DNA of 64,000 nucleotides. Source: Aliikangiella sp965214955. Its GTDB lineage: Bacteria; Pseudomonadota; Gammaproteobacteria; Enterobacterales; Kangiellaceae. The notes under the pieces were generated by a model. It was given only the letters and a program-made list of their open reading frames with translations, was not told where the DNA came from and searched no databases. Every line of letters begins with the position of its first letter. Positions within the stretch are counted from its first letter, which is position 1. Positions 17,842 to 27,150 of this stretch are shown here, one piece after another. A program made the translations under genes and the position numbers. Location of the stretch: NCBI GenBank assembly GCA_965214955.1, contig CBDCCU010000004.1, positions 124,001 through 188,000 of the forward strand. The letters run 5' to 3'.

Positions 17842-18161
17842 CAGTTACCTCCTTGTAATTTCCAGTAAGGAGTTTGACCGCTAAATTTATCAATATCTAA
17901 ACTCTCCAGCGCTGCAATGATTTGATTGGCTTGGTCTTCATGCAAGCCAAACCAAAACGTCATCGCATCAACTTCTCTTTCAGGATTTAGATTACTTTTA
18001 TCTAGTTGAATTACGTAGTTTGGTTCTTGATTTGGTGAGATGCTAAGACTCTCAGCATTGAGCATTAGAAAACCATTTTCGACGTGAATAGAAACGGTTT
18101 TATCTTGATAAATGGATACTCCGCCGAAATCGGTTTTAATCTTCTTAATTGGATAGTTCAT
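17841..18161 (-). CDS. Hypothetical island protein
   Basis: This 106-residue acidic soluble protein heads the operon that continues with the AlpA-like gene, coupling ATPase and MobC-like gene. It contains VSIYQDKTVSIHVENGFLML, a beta-rich stretch, and a helical C-terminal part (ANQIIAALESLD). I do not recognise the family. The overlapping stop/start with the next gene supports its being real. Confidence 0.6.
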   Translation of the reverse strand: MNYPIKKIKTDFGGVSIYQDKTVSIHVENGFLMLNAESLSISPNQEPNYVIQLDKSNLNPEREVDAMTFWFGLHEDQANQIIAALESLDIDKFSGQTPYWKLQGGN

Positions 18162-18326
18162 GATAGTTCCTCAAAATTAATTAATAGTTGCATGAAAGAA
18201 GTTTTAGTGATTTTTCTAAAACCTTTCCCTCATATTCCTAGTATCCGATTTGAGAAAGAATTTATGAGAAATTTGGAAAAAAACTCAAAAAAATCCCTGA
18301 AAAAGTAAGAAAATAAGCTTTTTCAA

Positions 18327-19609
18327 TCAAAAATTAGTGGCTTTAAGAAGTTTTATGTTGAAAGAATTTGCAGATTCTTCACTTACAGAAGAGATATTAG
18401 GTTGGATTTTAATATTCTGAGTAGATCTTATATATGACTCAATTTTAGTTAAGGCCGCCCGAAGCCTGTTAATATCCCTTTGAATATAATGCACGGCTGT
18501 AACATCCCTGCCCATCGTATGATTTAACAATCTTTTTATCACATACTGACTTAGGTCTATAAATTCGGCATAAGTTGCAAAGCTCCTACGAAATCCATGA
18601 ATCGTAATGTCGAGCGATAATTCTTTTCTCAAATATCGCAGTGCTCTTCGTGGATCATTAATTGGGTTACCTAAGTTTTCTGGATTTGCAAATACGTATT
18701 TGCTTCCTATTGCCTTAGATAGAAGAATCCTTCTTTCTAATAGCTGTGCAATAGAATGAGTTAGCGGCATTTGAACTAAACTCTTCCCCTTCGGAACAAT
18801 CAAATAGGTCAGGTTATCAAGATCTACATCATCAATTAACAAGTTTGATGCCGATCTACGCCGTAGTCCTGTAAATATTAGAAATTCAAAATAATCGGCC
18901 ACTAAGCTATAAAATTCACCGAAGGTTCTCATATCTGTGAGTATATTGAAGAATAAAGCCAGTTTGTCTGGCTGAATCCAGTCGCTTGCAGGCTCTTCTT
19001 TATGCCAATATTTACGCTTTGTCAGTATCATTACAGGATTAGTCAAATTAATGCGGCCATTAATTTCGTCATTTAAAAAGTCCGTTTGTTCGTTATAAAT
19101 AGCTCTTAAAAACCTAAATACTCTATTAGCTGTAGAGGTCGACCTTTCACTTAACTTCATAAATCTAGTGACAACATCTTGCCGAGACACGACATCTAAG
19201 GATTTATTCTTCCAATCCGCTAAGTGATTATTTAGCATGCTGTAATAGCTTGTAATCGTATTACTAGAAAGCTTTGATTCTCTGTTTTGAATATAGGTAG
19301 CCGCAGCTTCACTCAGTCTAGGAATATCTTTCTTTCCTGTTAAGCGCCCTTCAGCTAACTCTACTAACCATCGAATTGCCGTTGATCGCGCAAATTCAAT
19401 GGAAACGTCAGGGAATGTGCCAATTGCTCTCTGCAATGGAGATTTTGTGACTGAATCATATCTATATAAATAGAACGTCTTTTTGCCTTTAGCCGTTATT
19501 TGCAAACAAAGATAAGTGCATTTCTTATCCCAAATTCGCGCTCTTCCTTTTTCTGGCGCGAAAGGTTTTCAAGAAGCTTTTTAGTGAATATAACTCGTTG
19601 TACAGGCAT
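18327..19609 (-). pseudogene. int: Tyrosine site-specific integrase with an N-terminal frameshift
   Basis: The catalytic part is complete: Arg in FTGLRRRSASNLL, HGFRRSFAT, the LLNHTMG box and a C-terminal Tyr in HYIQ. The start is broken. ATG 19609 encodes MPVQRVIFTKKLLENLSR, while the expected continuation PEKGRARIWDKK lies in another frame. One extra base in the CC at 19555-19556 would join them into a normal phage-type integrase. In that second frame a TGA at 19569-19571 leaves only a TTG at 19505 as start, with no ribosome site; that form lacks the arm-binding domain. This may be a true mutation or a sequencing error. Confidence 0.85.
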
Positions 19610-19633
19610 TCTAACACTCGAATCTAATTACTT

Positions 19634-19655
19634 TTGGTCCTAGGTATGTCCTAGA
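19634..19655. repeat. Island-end repeat, right copy (possible integrase arm site)
   Basis: It matches 1892-1914 with one substitution and has the same orientation. It lies between the integrase start and the right attachment site. Confidence 0.55.
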
Positions 19656-19805
19656 ATCAGTCATAAAAACGCATAATTGAACATAATCTGTTCAACCATT
19701 CTTAATTGAGTATTTACCTCTTTATTCTTTAAATTTCAATGGGTTGAGGATGGAACATAATGATAAAGAACTTTCCATAATGACAAAGAATAAGCTAGAT
19801 TTCGG

Positions 19806-19853
19806 CTCATAATGATGGGGTCGGTAGTTCAAATCTACTCCTTGCTACCATAT
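19806..19853 (+). repeat. Right attachment site (attR): tRNA-Met 3' fragment
   Basis: This is identical to 1805-1852. It lacks the acceptor 5' strand and D arm, so it is not a tRNA gene. It marks the right limit of the island. The neighbouring stretch from 19610 to 20027 otherwise contains only the arm-site repeat, the old tRNA terminator and the promoter region of the protease gene. Confidence 0.95.
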
Positions 19854-19857
19854 TTAG

Positions 19858-19885
19858 AAAAAGCCCTCTTCTTGAGGGCTTTTTT
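19858..19885 (+). terminator. Rho-independent terminator, originally of tRNA-Met
   Basis: AAAAAGCCCTC pairs with GAGGGCTTTTTT around a 5-base loop, 4 bp past the tRNA fragment. Before island insertion it would have terminated the tRNA transcript. Confidence 0.9.
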
Positions 19886-20027
19886 GTGCCTGTAGCCAAA
19901 ACTATGAAAAACTATCTTCGCTTTGCGACTACAAATGTTTAGAATAATAAGGTATAACTATTGATTGATATTTGGCTGTACAAAGTCAATCGAAATGACT
20001 TTGTGAACGAAAAGATGGAATTAAATT

Positions 20028-21524
20028 ATGCGCCCAGTGTTGTTTTTAATCATATTGTTTGGAACTTATCTTCTGCAATCCGAACCTGCTAACGCGAAAG
20101 TCTATAAATGGGTTGATAAGAATGGCAAAGTTCACTATTCAGATAAACCACCAGCTCACTTGGAAAATAAAAAAGCGCTCAACATTCTCGGGACTGAAGA
20201 GAAAAAATCGACGGCTTCGGTCAAAGTGCCAGAAGCAAAAATATTTAAAGCAATCGATAACCCCGATCCTTCAAACGCTAAAAGGGTAATCTTGGAACAC
20301 GTTTCGATTGCTTTGGAAAATAAAGAACTTGGACACAACCCAGCAATAGGTGTGAATTACAACTATTCAAAAAAGTCAGAGATAACTGCTCGCCAAATAG
20401 GCAACAACAAAAATAACAAAACCCCACTTAATTGCGTTGATGACGGAAAACTGACTTTAAAAAATGCTAATTATATTTTGAAAAACACTAACCTAGCCCC
20501 TGCATTTTCACAAACAATCAACAAACATGGCTACAAAACGATATCAACAAATAAAAAGTTTGCTCTTCAACAAAATGAACAGACTGAACTAAGTCTGGCG
20601 GCGGTCATCACAAATATCTCACTAGCCCATTGCGGAAGCAAGTACTCAACGAATCTAAAAGACTATACGCAAAACTCAACTTATTTAAAAGTTAGTTGGG
20701 AGTTGTTCGATAACCTAAGGCGAGAGGTTATCTTTTCTGCCACCACCGAAGGCTCAGACCATCACTTTGCCAAAGCCCCAAGACTCAACGGCGCTACTGT
20801 TAGCCTGTCGAATGCATTCCAAAACGCATTAGAGTCGTTGATGTCAAACCAAGGCTTTTCAGCACGTCTTCTGCACAATTCAGATCGCCCTGCAGTTAAG
20901 CAAACCAGCCAGCAAATATCTGAAACCTTAGAATTAGCAATTCAAATTGGATCTAAAGGTACTGAGTTCGTCGCTAATGTGCCGAATATCAAGAAAGCCT
21001 CAGTGACCATTAGAACCGCTTCTGGGCATGGAAGTGGTTTTATCATTTCAGATAAAGGATATATACTCACTAATCACCATGTGGTTGGTTATAGTCGAGA
21101 GCTTTTAGTTTTAATTGATGGTAAAGAATTCCCTGCGGAAATAGTCAGAAATTCCCCAGAAAGAGACGTAGCCCTACTTCGCATAACAGGAGATTACCCT
21201 AAAACTTCTTTGGCCTTGTCGAATAATAAAACAACCATCGGTGAAACAATCTACGTGGTTGGAACACCTTTAAGTGAAGAGCTAGACTTCACAGTTACAA
21301 GAGGAATTATTTCAGCTAAAAGACAGTATTCCAATCAACCTTATTATCAAACTGATGCCACGGTAAATCCCGGCAACTCTGGTGGCCCCGTATTTAATAA
21401 ATATGGAAATGTCATTGCAATTACCGTTTCAGGATTAGTGACCAAAGAAGGTAACACGACCAACATTAACTATCTTATTCCAATTGACGACGCACTGAAT
21501 GTTCTGGGAATAAAGTTTCCTTAG
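20028..21524 (+). CDS. Exported DUF4124/trypsin-like serine protease
   Basis: A signal peptide (MRPVLFLIILFGTYLLQSEPANA) is followed by a DUF4124 motif (KVYKWVDKNGKVHYSDKPP) and a ~200-residue middle region of unknown type. The C-terminal trypsin/S1C domain has its catalytic triad visible: His in ILTNHHVVG, Asp in RDVALLRI and Ser in NPGNSGGPVF. There is no PDZ domain, so it is not a standard DegP/DegS. It probably acts in the periplasm as a quality-control or processing protease. Length is 498 residues. It is the first gene outside the island and has no operon partner. Confidence 0.88.
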   Translation: MRPVLFLIILFGTYLLQSEPANAKVYKWVDKNGKVHYSDKPPAHLENKKALNILGTEEKKSTASVKVPEAKIFKAIDNPDPSNAKRVILEHVSIALENKELGHNPAIGVNYNYSKKSEITARQIGNNKNNKTPLNCVDDGKLTLKNANYILKNTNLAPAFSQTINKHGYKTISTNKKFALQQNEQTELSLAAVITNISLAHCGSKYSTNLKDYTQNSTYLKVSWELFDNLRREVIFSATTEGSDHHFAKAPRLNGATVSLSNAFQNALESLMSNQGFSARLLHNSDRPAVKQTSQQISETLELAIQIGSKGTEFVANVPNIKKASVTIRTASGHGSGFIISDKGYILTNHHVVGYSRELLVLIDGKEFPAEIVRNSPERDVALLRITGDYPKTSLALSNNKTTIGETIYVVGTPLSEELDFTVTRGIISAKRQYSNQPYYQTDATVNPGNSGGPVFNKYGNVIAITVSGLVTKEGNTTNINYLIPIDDALNVLGIKFP

Positions 21525-21818
21525 CAGCCTAAAAATGCTCGCAAAATTCGCAATAAACAACTTTAACCTCGCAAGTTATTTTATCGCCTGTTAACTTAGA
21601 TCGACTTACGCTTATTCCCTTATGGAAGAATTAGGCCGTGAACATACAGAATTTAGGTTTTTTCCTGTTGGTGAAAGCTACTAAGAAGGATAATGTTTCT
21701 TTTAGAAATCTTATTATGAATCTGTGTAACTTCTATTTATAGCAGATTTAGAATTGGGAATGGGATTGGAGTTGGGAATGGGACTGAGATAAAAAGTAGC
21801 AAGAATCAAACTCTTTAA

Positions 21819-22220
21819 TTAACCTTCTAACTTTTCACCTCTATAAATAATATTGACTTTCTTTGAAGTAGCATTAAAGCCTTTTTCTAGTATTTCAATG
21901 GCTAGTTCTGGCTGTGAATTACCACACATAAAAATATCAAATGCTGCAAACTCTTTTTCTGGCCATGTATGTACGCTAATATGCGATTCTGCCAATACAG
22001 CAACACCGGTAACTCCGTTATTTGGCGTAAAATGATGAAGGTGTATATGTAGTAGGGTTGCTCCACAAGCTGATATGCACTTTTCCATTAGTGATTGCAC
22101 TAGCTCTATTTTGTCGAGGTTTTGTGCACCATAAAGATCAACGGTGATATGCAAACCTGCAAAAGATTTTTCCCCTCGCATCATTAAACCATCAAGCGCT
22201 TCAATTGCAGATTCACTCAT
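21819..22220 (-). CDS. speD: S-adenosylmethionine decarboxylase proenzyme
   Basis: This 133-residue protein has the bacterial SpeD pattern, with Glu-Ser-His at the self-cleavage site (LAESHISVHTWPE, Ser79). Cleavage before the Ser makes the pyruvoyl cofactor. The enzyme decarboxylates AdoMet to provide the aminopropyl donor for spermidine or related polyamines. The length suits the short, beta/alpha-subunit SpeD class. It is the last gene of the minus-strand polyamine/TelA cluster, 93 bp after the spermidine-synthase-like gene. Confidence 0.92.
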   Translation of the reverse strand: MSESAIEALDGLMMRGEKSFAGLHITVDLYGAQNLDKIELVQSLMEKCISACGATLLHIHLHHFTPNNGVTGVAVLAESHISVHTWPEKEFAAFDIFMCGNSQPELAIEILEKGFNATSKKVNIIYRGEKLEG

Positions 22221-22313
22221 ATAGCCACTCCAAATATTTTTAAATCAATCGAGTTCAATTTTTTAAACAACCCTGTACAAAATGTTTATGCCCACAATTT
22301 TCTAGATTAAGCA

Positions 22314-23981
22314 TTATTCATTCACCCAACTTTTATTAACATAGTGATTTAACAAACAAGGCTCCATCAACGTGTTAATACAAGGTTCTTCAATGGTTAG
22401 CTCCCCTTTTCCGAAGGCAAATGATGCCACCAAAACTTCCGGTGTGATAAAGCTAGTATTAACCTCAAAGTTTTCAACCGCTTGAAGTTTTTTCTTAATT
22501 GATTTGCCTTGCTCATCGCCAAGCCACCCTAAGTAATACCCCCAATCTCCAAAAGATGGAATATTCATTCGATAAGGCAATACCGAAAAGCCCGCAGCTT
22601 GCATTGTTGTACCAATAGCAAGAAAAGCAGGCTTAGCATGAAACGGTGAGGTTGACTGAACTGCAACAAATGCTTCGGATGCCATGTGTCGTTTGAGTGA
22701 CTTATAAAACTGTTTACTATAAAGTTTACTTAGCTCTATTGAGGAAGGATCGGGCAAGTCAATGATCACGGCATCCCATTTTTTATTGGGTGTTTTTTTC
22801 AAAAACTGATCGGCATCGACATTAAATACTTCAACACTTGCTACCCACTGAGACTCTGTTTTTCCTTGAATAACTTCCTCAAGAAAAACACCATTTTTGT
22901 TTTTCTCAGTTTGTAAATTAAATGCTTCAGTTGTAATTTTTGCGTTCGAAAAAGCATTTTCATTCAAACTCACAAGACGCTTATTAGTTGATGCTAACTC
23001 AACCATTGCTGGATCAAGATCAACTAGGGTTATACTTTTTACTTGTTGATATTTATTAACTTCTCTTAGTGCAAGCCCATCACCGCCACCAAGTATTAAA
23101 ACGTGCTCTAACTTAGGTGCAACACTAAACATTGGATGAACTAACAAATCGTGATAACGCTTTTCATCTATAGATGAAAACTGCGTATTACCATTAATGT
23201 ACAAACGCGTATCATTTAGTTCGTTATTATGTGTGATTACAATATGCTGGTAGCGTGTTGTTTCTTTATAGACAATAGGGTCATCGTAAAACCGTTGTTC
23301 GAGCAAGTTGCTAATATCTCTATTTTGTGAAAAACCATATAAAAGAAGAAGAGCAGTTATCGTTAAGATTGCAACTTGAATTATTTTATTTTTTATAATT
23401 CCACGATTCATAAAATAAATAATAGTTATCGTTGCTACAAGAAAATTAAAACCTGCCACAATAAAACTTATTTCTGTTAGCGGAAAATTTTTTAACAAAA
23501 ATTTAACCCAGATTATTGCGCCAATAAAGGCACCTACATAATCCATTGCATAAACAATGGTTAAGTTGGTTTTCAATTTTATTTTGTGTTGTTCGATAAT
23601 TCTCATTACTAACGGTATTTCAAAACCAATTAAAAAACCAACAGACAGAACAAAAAAGTAGTGAACAAACTGAAAGTTATGATTAAGGAACCCAAAGGCG
23701 GCATAAATAGCCAGTGGAGCAAAGCCACCTAAAATTGCCATAAGCACTTCTACTGCAATAAATTTTTGCAGTAAATTTTTATCAGACATTTTATTTTGAA
23801 CAAAACCTGATACTCCCATCATTAACATCATGCAGGCAATAACCATTGAAAAATTTTCAATCGAATTACCAAGAATATAAGTTGTGATGGTAGCTAAAAC
23901 ATATTCATTGACCAGCCCGCTTGCGCCGGTCGAGAACATGCAAAAAGCCAAAAGTATTGGCAGAAACCTTGGGGCATTCAT
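22314..23981 (-). CDS. Membrane-fused spermidine synthase-like aminopropyltransferase
   Basis: Residues 1-215 contain about seven membrane helices. Residues ~235-510 form a spermidine synthase-type domain with HVLILGGGDGLALREV (GGGDG 298-302), the TLVDLDPAMVEL acidic site and DAVIIDLPDPSS. Soluble SpeE would be about 290 residues; this 555-residue fusion belongs to a family found beside DUF350 and SpeD genes. It probably moves an aminopropyl group to a polyamine or other amine at the inner membrane. The substrate is not established. Confidence 0.87.
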   Translation of the reverse strand: MNAPRFLPILLAFCMFSTGASGLVNEYVLATITTYILGNSIENFSMVIACMMLMMGVSGFVQNKMSDKNLLQKFIAVEVLMAILGGFAPLAIYAAFGFLNHNFQFVHYFFVLSVGFLIGFEIPLVMRIIEQHKIKLKTNLTIVYAMDYVGAFIGAIIWVKFLLKNFPLTEISFIVAGFNFLVATITIIYFMNRGIIKNKIIQVAILTITALLLLYGFSQNRDISNLLEQRFYDDPIVYKETTRYQHIVITHNNELNDTRLYINGNTQFSSIDEKRYHDLLVHPMFSVAPKLEHVLILGGGDGLALREVNKYQQVKSITLVDLDPAMVELASTNKRLVSLNENAFSNAKITTEAFNLQTEKNKNGVFLEEVIQGKTESQWVASVEVFNVDADQFLKKTPNKKWDAVIIDLPDPSSIELSKLYSKQFYKSLKRHMASEAFVAVQSTSPFHAKPAFLAIGTTMQAAGFSVLPYRMNIPSFGDWGYYLGWLGDEQGKSIKKKLQAVENFEVNTSFITPEVLVASFAFGKGELTIEEPCINTLMEPCLLNHYVNKSWVNE

Positions 23982-23987
23982 AAATAA

Positions 23988-24839
23988 TTATAAAATAGCT
24001 ACGCTCAAAAGAAGTGCTACACCAATTTTTGAAGCGGTTAGTTGGATTACAGGTACTAACAAGTCTTTATCTAAGATTTCAGAAACCTTGGTTGTGGTAA
24101 TAATCATCAGATCAATAATATATTCAAATACATAAAGCATAATCATGCCAACTATTGCCAATGTTAAATAATCTACAGCAAGCTCTGCAATAGTAAGATC
24201 AGGTGCATTTCCAACGATAGCGCTTTTTAGTATCAATGAATAGGCTATTAATTTTCCTGCAATATAAATTCCACAAGCAAAATTATTTTCTTTAATTGAA
24301 TTAATTACATTAGTTTTGCGGTGAACCAAAAACTCATATGCCAAAATCAAACACACTAACGTTACTTGCCCAACAATAAAATATACGACACTTGACAACA
24401 AACCGCCGCTGTCTCCTAAAATACTCGAATAAGCAATAATGCCAGTGGCAACTAACATACCAAATTCAACCATACCAACCGCTATGTTGTTATTTTTTAT
24501 TTCTTCAATATTATTTATGCTGGGTAACACTAATTTATCCGTAACAATGAGCGAGCTAATAATAAAAACTGTAGCCACTAGTCCATAAGTTGCGGTTGAA
24601 ATTAAATCGTTCGTAAGCTCATCAGTATTTCCCGAAGCCATTACGCCCATCATGGCAATTGCTAATCCTAGTTGCGCCCCACCGCGTCTTAAACCTACCG
24701 CGACATTACCGCTCTTTATCATATTATCAGCATTGTAATAGCTAGATGAGCGATAGTTTAAAACCCACTTAAGTATCACTGCAAATGCGATATAAATAAG
24801 GGTATATAAGAAATAAATACCCGTTGTTTCAAAATTCAT
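23988..24839 (-). CDS. DUF350 family membrane protein
   Basis: From ATG 24839 (MNFETTGIYFLYTLIYIAFA) there are 283 residues with about eight membrane helices, arranged as two DUF350 repeats (GNVAVGLRRGGAQLGLAIAM and NNFACGIYIAGKLIAYSLIL). The open frame extends to 24956, but that would overlap the upstream gene; GGA lies just before the chosen start. DUF350 proteins recur beside polyamine enzymes and glutathionylspermidine synthetase-like genes (as in the E. coli yjf cluster). Their function is unknown. Confidence 0.87.
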   Translation of the reverse strand: MNFETTGIYFLYTLIYIAFAVILKWVLNYRSSSYYNADNMIKSGNVAVGLRRGGAQLGLAIAMMGVMASGNTDELTNDLISTATYGLVATVFIISSLIVTDKLVLPSINNIEEIKNNNIAVGMVEFGMLVATGIIAYSSILGDSGGLLSSVVYFIVGQVTLVCLILAYEFLVHRKTNVINSIKENNFACGIYIAGKLIAYSLILKSAIVGNAPDLTIAELAVDYLTLAIVGMIMLYVFEYIIDLMIITTTKVSEILDKDLLVPVIQLTASKIGVALLLSVAIL

Positions 24840-24861
24840 TCTGTTATTCCTTTTATTTAAA

Positions 24862-26508
24862 TTATTTACCCGACCGCGATGGGCCTTTACCACGACTAGT
24901 AATACCTGCACCTCGAACTGAACTAGCCGTTCTTGATCGTTTACCAGTAATTGCACCTGCTACGGCTTTTGGATTACGCTTAGAGAATGTACTATTTTTA
25001 TAGCGGCTATTTTTATAAGTGCTTTTGCCAAATGTTCCGTATTGGCCACTAGTTCCATAGTATGGTTGTGATCGTTTACGTTGAGAGTATCCGTGCCACT
25101 CGTTGTAACCATATCTTCCAGGAACAAAATCACCAAACATTCGATATATGCTGTAATAAAACCAAAAAGAACTACCACTACTGTCTTGACGCCATTCGCC
25201 ATATCTATTGGAGCCCGTTGCTACTCCATCAACCATAACTGGCTCTGCAATAGTGGCTAGACCCACTGGTTCAGCGGTGGTTATCGCTTCATCTTCAAAA
25301 AAACCAAGCGGCTTGGTAACTAATGCCATGCCTAAATTGTCAAAGTGTTTCCAAAAATAATTATTCGGAACTTCTTTCCATGAGGTTTGGGTAACTTTTC
25401 CATTTTCAATAATTGAATATCGGTGATAGGTTTTTTCTTTAATTGAATCTATCCAATATTCTGCGTAAGGTTCTCGACGATTCCAACGATAATATTTATC
25501 AATACCAAGAGCATCCCATCGGTTTTTAGGAATATAAAGCTTGAAATTATTGCTTCTCCAACGTCTGGTATTTTTTGCGATTGTATTGATTTTACTTTTG
25601 TCAAAATAGCTAGCGGTATCGGCATCGACTTTAACGGCAGGATAAAGCATTTGCGAACCATTGTAACAACCATCATTCTCACACCAGTTAGCACGCCCAA
25701 CAATAACGCTATAATCAACTTTTTGGTCGCTCAATATTTTAACGTAACTTTTATCTAGCCCTTGTAATGCTACTTTCTCATTATTGAGTTGTTTATCTAA
25801 AACAGTATATTGTTTTTTTGAATTTTCAAACGCACTTGAATAGAGAAAAAAGTTAGGACTAGCAGACTCATATTCTGTAATAAGTTTAGAAACACTAGCT
25901 ACTTGCATTGCCAGTAACTGTTCAATAGATTCAGCTTTACTCTGAATTAACTTTTCTTTTTTGGGGTATTTTGAAGTAGCATTAATTGCTGAACTTTTAA
26001 AATCATTAACCGCGGCTTTAGCTTTTTTTAGTGTAGAGGTTGCTGTTTGATAGTATTTTTCTTTATTACTCTTTCCTTCAAAAATCACCTTAACTTCATT
26101 CGCTGGAATTTTAGCCAAAGCCAAGCCTTTGTTTCCAATAGAGCGAACTTTTGAAACCGCTTCTTTTAAAGCTTTAAGATCTTCTTCATGATTTTTATCA
26201 AGAATCGGCTCTATCGTATCTTGATATAGAGATTCAGCCGCTTTGATTTTACCTACAGCCTCTTCAATTTTTTCACTCCATTTTCTTTGTTTTGCATAAG
26301 GTTCTAAAAAAGCCCATTCACTACTTTCTTTCAATAATTCTAAATTTTTCTTTTCTTTGTTTATTGAGTTAATATTTCGCTCAAGTAATGCTTTTGCTGA
26401 ATGAGCCGCTTTAATATCAAACTCTGGCAAGCTCACCCAGGCACCATAAGCAAAATAAATAATGATAATTGCTACCAGCCCCAATAATCCATTTTTTATA
26501 TTTCTCAT
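24862..26508 (-). CDS. Hypothetical membrane-anchored protein with Arg/Ser/Gly-rich tail
   Basis: This 548-residue protein has one N-terminal membrane helix (LLGLVAIIIIYFAYGAW), then a Lys/Glu-rich helical region to ~250 that is probably coiled coil. A Trp/Tyr-rich globular part follows and the tail is low-complexity (AITGKRSRTASSVRGAG). The bulk should lie in the periplasm. The tail recalls DUF1190 (YgiB/YjfM) proteins of the related E. coli yjf cluster, but I cannot confirm homology. It lies between the DUF350 and DUF4178 genes. Confidence 0.7.
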   Translation of the reverse strand: MRNIKNGLLGLVAIIIIYFAYGAWVSLPEFDIKAAHSAKALLERNINSINKEKKNLELLKESSEWAFLEPYAKQRKWSEKIEEAVGKIKAAESLYQDTIEPILDKNHEEDLKALKEAVSKVRSIGNKGLALAKIPANEVKVIFEGKSNKEKYYQTATSTLKKAKAAVNDFKSSAINATSKYPKKEKLIQSKAESIEQLLAMQVASVSKLITEYESASPNFFLYSSAFENSKKQYTVLDKQLNNEKVALQGLDKSYVKILSDQKVDYSVIVGRANWCENDGCYNGSQMLYPAVKVDADTASYFDKSKINTIAKNTRRWRSNNFKLYIPKNRWDALGIDKYYRWNRREPYAEYWIDSIKEKTYHRYSIIENGKVTQTSWKEVPNNYFWKHFDNLGMALVTKPLGFFEDEAITTAEPVGLATIAEPVMVDGVATGSNRYGEWRQDSSGSSFWFYYSIYRMFGDFVPGRYGYNEWHGYSQRKRSQPYYGTSGQYGTFGKSTYKNSRYKNSTFSKRNPKAVAGAITGKRSRTASSVRGAGITSRGKGPSRSGK

Positions 26509-26535
26509 TTAATATCTTCCTGAAAAATTAGCCCA

Positions 26536-27150
26536 TTAGTTTTGCAACACATTAATTGTTTGCGCATTTACACTGGTATTAATAAAGGCTTCTCGTGATG
26601 GTCTATCGTCACCATCTTCCCAAGCTTCTATCGTTAAATATGTACCATCATCCGATTCAAATTCAAACATTCTCACAGGAATTGGCTCTGCATTTTTACT
26701 TTTGTAATACAATGCAGCCCAAGTCTCATCTTCGATATAATGAAAGGTTTTACCCCGACATTTGACCTCTCCTGCTTCTTCTTCGGCTATTTCATCAAGA
26801 ACATTCCTTGTTAATGCTTTTCCTTGATGTAGAATTTCTCTCATTGTAACTTCTGTTAGTGTTTTACTGACTTCAAGTTCATCGTCTATTTCCCACTCTA
26901 CAAATAAAGACTCTCCAGAAAACAAATTAATTAATTCTAACTCCGTTACCCAGTAGTCTGATTTTCTTTTTTTAAAATTATTCCATTTCACGTCAAGATA
27001 ATGAGAAATATTGATAACCTTAAAAGTTTCCCCTTCTAAATCTAAAAAACCACCTGAGCCTAAATTTTCTAAGGTTAACTTTGAATCTTTGGAATGATTG
27101 TTTAGGTTAAGCTCTCTTATAGCACTTAGCCTCTCTTTAACACTAAGCAT
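26536..27150 (-). CDS. DUF4178-like protein
   Basis: From ATG 27150 (MLSVKERLSAIREL) there are 204 residues; that ATG overlaps the telA stop, whereas the longer frame to 27204 would lie inside telA. The beta-rich sequence with GGFLDLEGETFKVINISHYL and a C-terminal RMFEFESDDGTYLTIEAWED resembles DUF4178, a domain that recurs with DUF350, SpeD and TelA genes. It is soluble and acidic with no catalytic motif recognised. The role is unknown; cluster membership is the best clue. Confidence 0.65.
   Translation of the reverse strand: MLSVKERLSAIRELNLNNHSKDSKLTLENLGSGGFLDLEGETFKVINISHYLDVKWNNFKKRKSDYWVTELELINLFSGESLFVEWEIDDELEVSKTLTEVTMREILHQGKALTRNVLDEIAEEEAGEVKCRGKTFHYIEDETWAALYYKSKNAEPIPVRMFEFESDDGTYLTIEAWEDGDDRPSREAFINTSVNAQTINVLQN

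Larger units (their letters stand above)
1805..19853. mobile_element. tRNA-Met genomic island (about 18 kb)
   Basis: The element is bounded by a perfect 48-bp tRNA-derived direct repeat and carries a tyrosine integrase at its right end. Its cargo is typical of defence islands: type III restriction-modification, an AbiE-like toxin pair, a large structured non-coding region, DUF4240/Sel1 and HEAT-repeat proteins. A MobC-like protein and a coupling ATPase suggest it is, or was, transferable by conjugation. I found no relaxase, no mating-pair genes and no phage structural genes. The integrase 5' end carries an apparent one-base deletion, so the island may now be fixed. Confidence 0.93.

Noticed and set aside
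18327..19609. Programmed -1 frameshift in the integrase
   Set aside because: No X-XXY-YYZ heptamer is present at the junction; a one-base deletion explains it more simply.
19806..19853. Second tRNA-Met gene
   Set aside because: Only the 3' half is present, without the D arm and acceptor 5' strand; it is the attachment-site duplicate.
1805..19853. Prophage
   Set aside because: No capsid, tail, terminase or lysis genes are recognisable; the transfer-type genes are conjugative.
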